This document shows positions 11,421 to 20,601 of a stretch of DNA of 64,000 bases, in pieces (position 1 is the first letter of the stretch; each line of letters begins with the position of its first letter). The DNA comes from Hysterangium stoloniferum. Its lineage: Eukaryota; Basidiomycota; Agaricomycetes; Hysterangiales; Hysterangiaceae. The position numbers and the translations under genes are program-made. The DNA is taken from positions 186,001 through 250,000 of the forward strand of contig WHVD01000074.1 in assembly GCA_015178975.1 (NCBI GenBank), given 5' to 3'. The notes below the pieces were generated by a model, which ran no database searches, had not been told where the DNA came from, and was given only the letters and a program-made list of their open reading frames with translations.

Positions 11421-12160
11421 TTATAGATCAAGAGAAGACTTCCTGAAGAAGGGGAGACACAACAAATGTGCCAAGGGAGGACAGATAATGACTGACGTGA
11501 TTTTGCACTGAAATGGAGTCGTCAAATGTTCAAAGGGGTCTTGAAGGGCAGTCAACATGATGGAAGGCAGGACAAGTTCATTGAGGAAGGGACAGACATG
11601 ATGACGGAAGGAGGGATAGATGTGACAAGTGTGCCGATAGTATATAGTAAGTCCTGACAGGGACAGATGCAATGAGTGTGCCAATAGTATGTAGCAAGTA
11701 TTGACAGGGACAGATGTGATTGTGTGCTGAAATGGAGTCGTTGAATGTTCAAAAGGACCCTGAAGGGTGGTTGATGTGATGGCAGATGTGACGAGTGCAT
11801 TGAGGAAAGTACAGATGCGATGGATGCGATAATGTGCCGAAGTGGGACAAACACGATGATGCACCAAAGTGGAACAGATGTGAGGATGTGCCGAAGTGGG
11901 ACAGATGTGGGGATGCACTGAAGTGGAGAGGTGGGTGTTCAAAGGGATGTCAAAGGGTGGTGGATGGGACTGACACAATGCTGGTGCCAATATAGAGGCA
12001 GACAATTACAGAGATAAGATGATGTGTGGCTGGTAAGACTGATGCAACACTGGTGCCAATATGGAGCAAGAAAAAGACTCTTATTCTTAAATGCAGAGTT
12101 TGACAAAGAGTGAGGCTCCACTATGTAAGGTACTTTGTACTGTAAGCACAAAGTATCTTA
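11421..12160. repeat. Imperfect tandem-repeat block
   Basis: Degenerate repeats of phrases such as GTGCCGAAGTGGGACAGATG and GAAATGGAGTCGT..AATGTTCAAA recur several times. Open frames across it are by-products of the repetition. It grades into the 18-bp minisatellite at 12237. Confidence 0.5.
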
Positions 12161-12236
12161 ATGGGGAAAGATGTGTACAAAGCTGGATGCTATTTCGAGA
12201 ACTCTTGAAAGACTTATACATAAAAAAAAGAACTGA

Positions 12237-12488
12237 GAGTGGTACAATCTAGGTGAGTGGTACAATCTAGGTGAGTGGTACAATCTAGGTGAGTGGTACA
12301 ATCTAGGTGAGTGGTACAATCTAGGTGAGTGGTACAATCTAGGGGAGTGGTACAATCTAGGGGAGTGGTACAATCTAGGAGAGTGGTACAATCTAGGGGA
12401 GTGGTACAATCTGGGTGAGTGGTACAATCTAGGCAAGTGGTACAATCAAGACAAGTGGTACAATCTAGGCAAGTGGTATGATCTATGT
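12237..12488. repeat. 18-bp minisatellite, about 14 units
   Basis: Tandem units of GAGTGGTACAATCTAGGT, about 14 copies, with point variation in the last bases of the unit (AGGT, AGGG, AGGC, AGGA). The period is a multiple of three, so long artificial open frames run through it. Confidence 0.93.
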
Positions 12489-12589
12489 GAATGCATGATA
12501 ATAGATACATGACATCACAGGTATCGATGACAAGATCACAGTGTAGGGAGTCTCACTCCCTTACAATTGTCAAGATGGGCACTTGTAAT

Positions 12590-13170
12590 TAGGTCATTTC
12601 AGAGGTCCAAAAGGATGTCTTGGTGGAGTTTGGTAGCATCCATAATGGTGACACCACAAAGTATGGTAAGACTATAGAGAGGTAGTGCAGAGGGATGCCA
12701 TGATGTGATAAGAGGTGAAGATAGTCTTCAAATTATGTGGGTTTACTGTTGCATAGTCATTGGTTCCCTCTTTAAGGTAGCCATCCCATTGTCTAGTCAT
12801 AGTGTCAGGTTTGTTGCTCAAGTTGTCAGGCCAAAAACAAATTACAAGGTGGAATTGAGAGAGGTATTCTGACCATCAGGCTTGCCAGCAAGTAAGAAGC
12901 TTCGTGGTAGTGTAGTATTCTAAATCCTTGTGGTTAGTGACAATGTCAATTGGGGTCCTTAAACCCTTGAGGTAATGATACCCCAGGCCTTGAACACCTC
13001 AAAATTGGCAAGGAGTTCTTTATCATGGACATCATAATTGAGTTCTGTAGAGGTAAATGTTTTGGAAAGGAAGACAACTGGGTGGATTTCTCCATCTGGT
13101 TGCCGGTGTGTAAGTACAGGCACCAATACAAAAGTGTCTTTGAGTTGTTGAAACACTGTGGGAAGGGGTG
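12590..13170 (-). pseudogene. Gypsy RNase H and connection fragment
   Basis: Minus-strand fragment. The 12959-13156 part reads LTHRQPDGEIHPVVFLSKTFTSTELNYDVHDKELLANFEVFKAW, the RNase H core. Downstream it continues as PIDIVTNHKDLEYYTTTKLLTCWQA, TMTRQWDGYLKEGTNDYATVNP. The same order is found on the plus strand at 56434-57000, so both are from related elements. It is truncated on both sides: no RT precedes it and it ends against the 12.2-kb minisatellite region. Confidence 0.8.
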
Positions 13171-13185
13171 AGTATCAGACTAGAA

Positions 13186-13435
13186 CTAAATATGAAGTAA
13201 CAAAGCTATTCTAGAGGGTATGAGGTGGCAAATAACATTTACACATAGAACAGGTGATGGGAGAGCATTGGGACAGAGATGGGATGGGATGATGAAAAGG
13301 GAAAAATGTGGTGAAACAGGTGTCCAGTGCCACAGGCAGTGACACTGTGGTTGGGGGTACCAATGGCAGGACACTGGAGGGCAGGGAAGGTAAAACAAGG
13401 TTGTGGGGGACCAAATGACAGGGATCCTAACAGAT
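13186..13435 (+). repeat. Dispersed repeat shared with 60770-61015
   Basis: This block and the one near 60770-61015 share a common order of phrases (GAGGTATGAGTTGGCAAA-like start, ACTGTGGTTGGGG, and the end GATCCTAACAG). Orientation is the same in both. It ends TAACA, as many LTRs here do, so it may be a decayed LTR, but the opposite terminus is not clear. Confidence 0.45.
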
Positions 13436-13501
13436 TCCATGTGTATCATTCATCAAATTCAGCTCATTTGCTGATCACCATCCTTCTTGTCACTGGGTTG
13501 T

Positions 13502-14165
13502 TGTTAAGTGCCATGTTGGAAATGTATTCCAGAACTATCAGGAAATGACCAGGAACTCAGAAACTTCTGGATAGGGTCAGGACATTGGCTTCAGCTTATG
13601 GACATACATATGTACTGTGCCCCTACCCAAACACTCGGAATGTCCTCAATTTCATTATGGATATTCAGAGTTCCAAAGAGTTCCAAATATTGAGCATACA
13701 GAAAGAAGGAAGGAATAAGAAACTAAGTCAATATCAGATTTAATGTAAAGTACAAATGTGTAAGCCTGGTGGCTTACGACATACTGATTACATTATCACA
13801 GACGCACATAGTAGTTTTTTCATATCGTTTTACTTACCGTCATCATCGTGTACCATACTCGCCATTCTCGAGGAATACAGTTTGGTCCTATCAACGTCTG
13901 GACCGATGCCAATGTAAGGCTGCATTAGACAGCAGCCTTTCAAAATGTGCAGAAACTAATATAGATTCTTTTGTTATTATACTACATACTAAGATCACAA
14001 TAAGATGGGAATATAACAAGAAAACAAATGAATACTTCTCAATGGACAAGTTACCAAATGCGGAACAAGGATGAGGTTTGGAAGTATGGAAACTAGGAAT
14101 GTTCCATGGACAGAAGTCAGGTTGGAAAGTATGGATGATTATGGAAGATTGAATATGTCATAACA
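13502..14165 (+). mobile_element. Solo LTR, family C, with target duplication
   Basis: A 664-bp element starting TGTTAAGTGCC and ending GTCATAACA, flanked by the 5-bp duplication GTTGT at 13497-13501 and 14166-14170. A second, inverted copy lies at 50973-51516. Compared with that copy it carries about 180 bp of extra sequence near 13757-13937. Confidence 0.9.
13757..13937. repeat. Insertion of about 180 bp within the family C solo LTR
   Basis: Absent from the related LTR at 50973-51516. It starts with a perfect small hairpin (GTAAGCC, loop TGGT, GGCTTAC). Whether it is a separate short element or a real LTR length variant cannot be settled from two copies. Confidence 0.4.
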
Positions 14166-14170
14166 GTTGT

Positions 14171-15589
14171 AGATTAACTATCCCTTATATTCTTCAGGAT
14201 ACCCAACACAGAGCATGTTGACAACTAATATGAGACCAATTATGATACTGATCATAGTGAATGTACTCATTGGTAAACCCCTGCACTGCTTCTTCATTGC
14301 CATCACCAGTGTGTCCACAATGCCATGAGATTGGAAATAGTGGAGTCCATATTCCTTTATTCCTTACTCTTGGAATGAATGTGATATGGATTAATGCTCA
14401 TACTTTCATGTAATATAGGTTTAGTGAAGGAGTGAAGGCAGTGAACCAGATACTCAAGAATCTCACATTTTGTCTCTAAATAGACCAAAAATCTGATTAG
14501 CTCAGAAGTACAAAGCAGAGTGAATGTGTGAGGAAGCTACATTTCAGAAGTAGCCTAAAAGAATACTCAGAAAATGACCCAGGTTCAATTATGAAGAGAC
14601 TTAGAGGTATGTATAGTAAACCCTAAACTCTAATAAAAAAGTTTTCTGTGTATAATATTCACTTTTAGGACATAGAGCATTTCACACATAGTATTTGACA
14701 TTTTTTAGAGCCTCTGTCATCCACAAGTAAACTTGTTTCAGTGTCGCAGAAATTACCATCCTAATTAGGAAGGTACAGTAACTGTGGTGACTTACAAGTT
14801 TTTGGTGTAAACCAAGGACCTATGTCATTTAGAAGTTAGATTTTGTTATTTTGGACTTTCATGAGTTTATTTGAGAATCAATACTACTCAAGGAAGGGCT
14901 AAAACTAAGGATGTGCCAATTAAAGTATATTTCACCAGGAAAGGGTACACTAGACGAAACAGTTCTCATATTTTGATGATCTAATGAAATATAATTTTAT
15001 TTTTAATACAAAATTGATGAACTATCTACTTATTTTGAAAAAAGAAATATGTCACAGCACTTGCATGGCAGTGCAACACCCCAGCACTTTCCTATAGCCT
15101 GCTTGCCAGCATCCCTCTTGGGTCTCTGTAATGAATAGGCTACAATACATTAAGCAAAGGAATATAGGTGGAAATATGGTAGTGGTAACGTACCTCAGTT
15201 GACACAAGTAAGTGATTCAACTGAGGTATGGGGGCTGTGAGTATTGAAGACTAACAAGGCAAGGTCGATATGAGAGTGAAACAACAGTTGGAAGACATAG
15301 TATGAAAAGAAAGGTACGATACGGTGTGATGTTGCCGTTTAGGCTTGGCAGAGGGCTAGAGTGCAAGAGCCTAATTCAACAGTCTCATTGGTTTCTGTTG
15401 ACTGAACCGTGCTCGTCCAAAATCATCGATCACTCCGCATCGACCACAGGTTGTTTAAAACAATTGGTGACCCATTGAAACGTCTAGACAATCTGATATC
15501 TAATACGAGTTTCTAAACATTTTGTGATCACATCGCTTATCTAAGCCAGCGAGTAAAATCTCCGCCAAGAACGACGACTATCTCTGACA
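14171..15589. other. Intergenic region upstream of the NOSIP-like gene
   Basis: No coding sequence recognised. The part from 14170 to about 15050 is AT-rich and looks like old repeat. At 15191-15202 and 15217-15228 there is a perfect 12-bp inverted repeat (TACCTCAGTTGA and its complement, 14-nt spacer). The last few hundred bases, richer in CG, are the likely promoter region of the gene starting at 15590; no clear TATA box is assigned. Confidence 0.4.
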
Positions 15590-16902
15590 ATGACGAAACA
15601 CAGCAAGAACAATACGGCATCCTCGATCTTCAGTTATGCAGAATACAAGAAGTTAGACTATGGAACGAAGCGTCAGAGACTTGGAAATGAATCAATGCGT
15701 CAATTTGATGCGTGCTCCTTGTGTCTTCAACGTGCCCGCGACCCATTATCATGTTCTTCAGGACATCTATTCTGTAAGGAGTGTGTTTATAATGATCTTT
15801 GTGCGTTATATTCTGTATATGTCTTCATATGTCTGTCCATGATGTTTATTTATCCTGTCCAAGTGACTCAGAAGAAGGACATCAAACGGCAGAAGGAACG
15901 CATCGAGGCATTGCGGGTAGAGGAAGAGGAGGACAAGGAACGTGCCAAAGAGGCTGCTCGTCAGAGAGTTCTCCGGGATTTTGAGAATGGTCAACTCGGG
16001 TTGAGTACTACACGACCAATGGATAGCGGAAAGACAGGCAGCAGTGCCAACCAGGAAGAAGGTAAGTTGTCCTTATTTCGTTGCCCCACTTCACGCTCAG
16101 ACATCTTAAAAATCATACATAAGGGAGAAGGACAAAGCGCAAGTTTGATTTCGACCAGGATAAAGTTGAGATTATGGCCCGGGAAGCAGAGGAAGCCGCG
16201 CTGAGGCAGATAGAGAGAGAGCAGGTATGAAGCCTGCGACATCGTCCCTGGGCCATCATTGATGCGCCTTGTAGGCTGAGTCACGCAAATCGAAACTTCC
16301 TGACTTTTGGTTGCCATCGCTGACCCCCACTGCGATGGCAGGCAAATTAAAAGACGTGAAAATCTCAACGACGTGCAAGGCCGCGAGACCTCCGCATTTG
16401 CTTTCGTATGTCGATTTCACCCACATTATTAAGTCAAAATGTGACTTACCCTACCAACTTAGTTTAAAAGACCTTATTCCAGTTACATTTGCCTCTTCAG
16501 ACGACGGCAAGACCTCTTCCAACTCATCATCCGACGAATCGACCAAAGTGTGCCCATCTTGTAGAAAGACCTTATCAAATAATATTCTGCTGAATTGTCC
16601 GTCTTTGACACTTCTCTGTCTTTTGAACTCTCATTTACATTGCTCTCCCCTAGTGATGAAGCCATGCTCACACGTCCTTTGTAAGACGTGTGCAGATTCT
16701 TTGGTGCAACCTGCTGAACAATGTGTCGTTTGCGACACAAAGCTCAAGAAGACTGATATTATCGAGTTGAAGCGGGAAGGTCGTTATATATTTCTTGTCT
16801 GTCCGACCAATTGCTGACTTAATTTCCTCCACTAAAGGTACCGGATATGCTGGTGGCGGTATTGCGGAGACGAGCAAAAAGGGAATTGCGTTCCAAGGGT
16901 AA
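15590..16902 (+). CDS. NOSIP-like RING/U-box protein, seven exons
   Basis: Spliced gene; exons 15590-15800, 15864-16061, 16124-16224, 16275-16405, 16463-16596, 16654-16779 and 16838-16902 join in frame to 966 nt (321 residues plus stop), near the ~300 residues of animal NOSIP. Introns are 50-63 nt with GT..AG ends. The N-terminus (MTKHSKNNTASS, YGTKRQRLG) and the first zinc module (FDACSLCLQRARDP, GHLFCKECVYNDLL) match the NOSIP family. A charged helical stretch follows (TQKKDIKRQKERIEAL), then the conserved KLPDFWLPSLTP, a second cysteine module (CPSCRKTL, MKPCSHVLCKTCADSL, CVVCD) and the end REGTGYAGGGIAETSKKGIAFQG. NOSIP proteins are nuclear E3-ligase-like proteins linked to the spliceosome; in this organism that role is inferred. 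No disabling change was found. Confidence 0.93.
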
Positions 16903-17099
16903 TGCCATAGACTGAAGTTTCAAATGTGCTTTCGCACCTGTACATGCTGATTTTATCCAAATGGTGTGTAGCTGCGCTTCGTTGCCAGAGTACTCGTTCG
17001 ATCGATTACAACTTGAATATAAACTGCTGAGAGTAGCTGTGAAGGGTCACGAGGAAGAAAATCACACATCGGAAAAAACATGTAAAACTGCATTTTGTA

Positions 17100-17205
17100 T
17101 ACTGTATTCTAGGCAGCATATGCATCACCACTGAGTCCTACAGCGTATATCATCCTGTCCCCTTTGACCACAAAAATCGGATTGAACTCCGATTCTCACA
17201 CTAAA
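17100..17205 (-). CDS. Possible terminal exon of an unidentified minus-strand gene
   Basis: On the minus strand a short frame reads ESEFNPIFVVKGDRMIYAVG then LSGDAYAA and a stop, preceded by a plausible acceptor (CGTTTAG). This could be the last exon of a host gene converging on the NOSIP-like gene. No upstream exon was found with confidence, and the family is not recognised. Confidence 0.22.
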
Positions 17206-17294
17206 CGATGTGATGCCTACCCAAAGCCGTTTTGAGAGGACGGACCTATGTAGATGGTTTGAGGACAATTGTAATGCCACACCAACTTATTATT

Positions 17295-17393
17295 GGTGAG
17301 ATGGCCGAGTTGGTCTAAGGCGTGAGACTAAGGTAATCTTGATTATATAATCTCATCTCTTCGGGGGCGTGGGTTCGAATCCCACTCTCATCA
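17295..17393 (+). tRNA. tRNA-Leu (anticodon AAG), with 16-nt intron
   Basis: Full cloverleaf. The acceptor stem is GGTGAGA paired with TCTCATC (one G-U) and discriminator A at 17393. The D arm is GCCGAGTTGGTCTAAGGC. The anticodon stem TGAGA/TCTCA encloses loop CT-AAG-G, with anticodon at 17330-17332 and an intron at about 17334-17349 just after position 37. The long variable arm (TCTCTTCGGGGGC) is diagnostic of a class II tRNA. The T arm is GTGGG TTCGAAT CCCAC. Downstream TTTTT at 17395-17399 is a Pol III terminator. The internal A and B boxes are intact, so the gene should be functional. Confidence 0.95.
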
Positions 17394-17765
17394 GTTTTTA
17401 TTCATTCATCTGAATATGAGATCCTGGCGCAACCTCGTTCCTTTACACTGCAGTTCTAGGTTCCTTTTTTTTTCTCATCGGTTGACAACAATACTACCGC
17501 CTAGTTGTTGCCACAATTACAAAGAGGATTGGTATGCCAATAGCAAGCAGTTAATATATTAGTGAACCTCAATTGTTTTCGATCCGGCCTCATTTAGGCC
17601 AGACCTAATGGAAAGTTAAGGGATAACTCAAATTGCACAGTTGTGGGGATGATTTGACTTTTTCGCCTGATCGAATGATGCCGTCGCACCGTCGCACCGA
17701 GAACTTGGCGAAGCGTACTTTAAGTAACCTAAGTCTAACCGCTATTCCATTTTAAAACGAAGCGT

Positions 17766-18709
17766 TTACCCCAAAGTCGGACATTCTGCAAGTAGACTAA
17801 AGTTCAAACCAGGAAACCAGTACGTGAGCCTAATCACGTCTAATATCCCTGTATGGTTCGAGTCCTTGCTGCTTGTGTGAGCCTCAGTGTAATATTCACG
17901 CTGTCGGCTTTGAAACTTGGAGTACGTTCTAATGGCCCCTCCTTGTGATAGCCAATCCCAAGACTGCACATAGACTTTAAAGATTAGATGAGTCTGCCCG
18001 AGATAAACGTTGCCATGGATTGATTGTTGTTGGTGTTCTTTGCTGTTCTTCAATGACCTTTTTCATGCTATCCCAATTAAGTGACACAGGAATCACGGTG
18101 ATTGGAGCTGTCTTTTGAGAATTATCAGTATTATTCCATGTGGACTCGTTGTCGTTTATAAATCAGAGGCGATTCTAGCCACTCCCAAGCCAAATATTAT
18201 TCTACATACGTATGACATGAACGAGGAGCTCCCAAACACCGGAGGATGGTAAAAGGTGACTGTATGCGCTATACATTGCCCCAAACTATGCATCGTCATA
18301 CAACTTGTAAGTCGGGTTACAAAGCGATTTAATCGGGGAGTAATAGCACTATCTCTCCTCCTGGTTTTGATGAGATATGTCAGCGTCATCCAGAGAAATG
18401 ACTATGTGTTGTGCCTAGATCATGAGAAGACCCTTTGACAGCCCAACCATAATTCTTCAACACTGATGTGGGGTTTGAATTAGACGTTACCAACACACCA
18501 CCAGTGAGAGAAGTGGCGATCACGGAAAGGAAGGGATAAACAATGTGATTTACAAAATGTAGGCAGCTACTGCAAAATTCATCGTTGGGTGGAGTGTGAG
18601 ACGATGATGGAAAGTAAAATATGTTAATGTGACCGGTGCGAAGCGTGCTGTTCTCGAAGAAGGTTTTCGGGGCCCAATGTGACGAGTCCTCATCGATATG
18701 AACTGTCAA
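17766..18709 (-). CDS. Unidentified protein-coding region (family X), probably broken or spliced
   Basis: A minus-strand coding region with no recognised family. The 17766-18053 frame reads LKNSKEHQQQSIHGNVYLGQ and THLIFKVYVQSWDWLSQGG, then ILDVIRLTYWFPGL. The frame 18386-18709 contains PTSVLKNYGWAVKG. A diverged copy in the same order and strand lies at 62385-63740 (LKNNKAHWEQ, HLVFKIHVKS, PTSVLEEHGF). Conservation of the reading frame between the two supports real coding origin. CG content here is higher than in the 62-kb copy, so this is the better-preserved one. Exon limits were not resolved, and whether it is a host gene or part of an unknown transposon is open. Confidence 0.4.
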
Positions 18710-18738
18710 TGACGCTATATAAATCTTTGTGTCGTCCG

Positions 18739-19194
18739 CTATAGCCTTTTATACATCACCAGCAATATCTCAAAACCACGCCTCTTGGTACATGCAACGC
18801 ACGAATGGCTATACAAGATACACATCAAAGCGTCCTCCCTGGTGATTTTGTTTGTTATGGTTTTCTGCAATATGGTGATAAGATGGGATCGTGCGACAAA
18901 TGGTTTCAACCAGAATTCAAAGCAGTCTCTGATGGCAGTGAGCTCCGGTACAGACAGCTGACGCACATGACAGATATTTTCCGTGGTGCCAGCAGCAAGT
19001 AAGATTTGGTGATCGGATGACAAACGTCGTGCGATCTGGGTTGATGCAACCTCATCCAAGTTGGGGTGTAGCGGTGATTTGATTAAAGCGATGACGTATT
19101 TGCAGTCTTCCCATCGAGCGCCGGGAAACCAAATGAAGGTCCAAGCCAAATATGTCATAAGCTGACTGCATATCACTCGAATTCCCGAACACAC
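18739..19194 (-). CDS. Hypothetical 151-codon ORF upstream of family X region
   Basis: Open frame beginning MCSGIRVICSQLMTYLAWTF with a hydrophobic stretch, then FPGARWEDCKYVIALIKSPL and LLAAGTTENI. Some phrases recall cytochrome P450 regions (FPGAxW, LLAAGxE), but the spacing does not fit and the haem Cys motif is absent. It is on the same strand as, and directly upstream of, the family X region, so it may be another exon of that gene. Function unknown. Confidence 0.25.
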   Translation of the reverse strand: MCSGIRVICSQLMTYLAWTFIWFPGARWEDCKYVIALIKSPLHPNLDEVASTQIARRLSSDHQILLAAGTTENICHVRQLSVPELTAIRDCFEFWLKPFVARSHLITILQKTITNKITREDALMCILYSHSCVACTKRRGFEILLVMYKRL

Positions 19195-19447
19195 TGACGC
19201 CTGTTGTCGAATTCGAGGCAGGTAAGTGGGTCGAAAAAAACGTGGGGATTGTGCGTGGATTCACTAATTGACGCTGTGTTATCCCTGCCTCATTAGATCA
19301 ACGCTTTCTTGAACTACTATTCCCAGTCGTGCGTGACAGACATGAGTAGAACCTTGTCAAAGACGTTCTGGCCTTCTCATGTTCCACACGTCATTCGCTC
19401 GTATATCTTCAACTTTGTCATTAGCGAAGCTTTCTTTGCGCTGTAAA

Positions 19448-19664
19448 TGTAATCCCGTCGTCAATTGGGATCACTGGCGGTCACACAAGTTGACAGGACC
19501 ACGGTGTGTTGTCCAGAGCAGAACAAGATACAGGCAAGTGCAGCGTACGGTAAGATCTAAGGTCCTGAAAACTTCCCGGCTACTTATACCGTAAACATGG
19601 TGATTATGTAATCACGTAAAACTAAAGGGTCCGTGTGTGTAAGACTGGGGGCACCAGGATTACA
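19448..19664 (-). repeat. 3' LTR of the TRIM-like element
   Basis: 217 bp, TG..CA ends, preceded internally (minus strand) by the polypurine tract. Differs from its partner mainly at a few C/T positions and by a GTGT length change near its end. Confidence 0.85.
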
Positions 19665-20381
19665 CCCCTCCCCACACAAAAACCAACCCACCACCCCAGA
19701 TTCAACCCTGCTGGACCTCCTCTGTTAATGTGGAGCTTCAGGCTGCGGAGTCTGTATCCCGACCAAAAAAACGCACGGCAGCGACGGAAATTGATACGGC
19801 ACTAAAAAAACAAACAAAAAAAACAAGGGGATCCAAAATAACGGCTTCTAATCATCAATTCTTCACATAAAACATTTCTCCAAAATGCAGGTGAGTATTT
19901 GGAAAATGAGGGATCCAATGGTGAGGACCTTTCAGCACCTCCAATTTGCATTTTGGGTTTGCAGTGCATGTGCACGAGTGTGGGGGTGCTCGACGACGGT
20001 GCAGTGGCGTGTGTGGGTGCACGGGTGTGCATACATGTGCAGGGTCCACAGCGGTGTGGCAACGCGGATGTGTGCACATGTGAGGGTGCGGTGGTGCGTA
20101 TTTGCACGGGGAGCACTTGCAAGGGTGTGCGGCGGCACGTATACACGAGGTTGCGAGGCGTGTACGGGACAAGGGAGTGTGGAGCCCTAGGGAATGTGAG
20201 CGAGCGGTCTGACGAGTGAACAGTGGTGTTGCAGATCGGGTTCGACCAGGAAGGTAAGAAGTCGGTTTCTTTTGGAAGGAATGAATGAGATCCAGTGGAA
20301 CGAAAGAGCCAAGGGTCTGGAGGGCCAAACACAACGAAGTGCTGGATGAGAAATAACAAATGGCCAGTGTCAAAAAAAAAG

Positions 20382-20596
20382 TGTAATCCCATCGTCAATT
20401 GGGATCACTGGCGGTCACACAAGTTGACAGGACCACGGTGTATTGTCCAGAGCAGAACAAGATACAGGCAAGTGCAGCATACGGTAAGATCTAAGGTCCT
20501 GAAAACTTCCCGGCTACTTATACCGTAAATATGGTGATTATGTAATCACGTAAAACTAAAGGGTCCGTGCATAAGACTGGGGGCATTAGGATTACA
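20382..20596 (-). repeat. 5' LTR of the TRIM-like element
   Basis: 215 bp, partner of 19448-19664. Internally (minus strand) it is followed by a run of T and then GACACTGGCC; a TGG occurs about 14 bases in, so any tRNA primer site would be displaced and is uncertain. Confidence 0.85.
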
Positions 20597-20601
20597 GTAA
20601 A

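Larger units (their letters stand above)
19448..20596 (-). mobile_element. TRIM-like miniature LTR retrotransposon
   Basis: Two near-identical direct repeats (19448-19664 and 20382-20596, 217 and 215 bp), each starting TGTAATCCC and ending GGATTACA or AGGATTACA, bound a 717-bp internal region. The pair is flanked by the 5-bp duplication GTAAA at 19443-19447 and 20597-20601, which proves insertion as one unit. On the minus strand the purine run TGTGGGGAGGGG directly precedes the 19448 LTR and is a good polypurine tract, so the element points left. The internal region has no gag or pol; it is GT-rich with open frames lacking any recognised domain. At 1149 bp it fits the terminal-repeat-retrotransposon-in-miniature class. 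It would need proteins from another element to move. Confidence 0.85.

Noticed and set aside
11421..12005. 194-codon ORF rich in His, Pro and Thr
   Set aside because: It lies in a degenerate tandem-repeat block; the composition follows from the repeat and no domain is seen.
18739..19194. Cytochrome P450 fragment
   Set aside because: Phrases FPGARW and LLAAGTTEN are suggestive, but the order and spacing do not fit and the haem-binding Cys region is absent.
19855..20398. 172- and 198-codon ORFs inside the TRIM-like element as genes
   Set aside because: Overlapping frames on the same strand are both open because of biased GT-rich sequence; there is no gag or pol motif.
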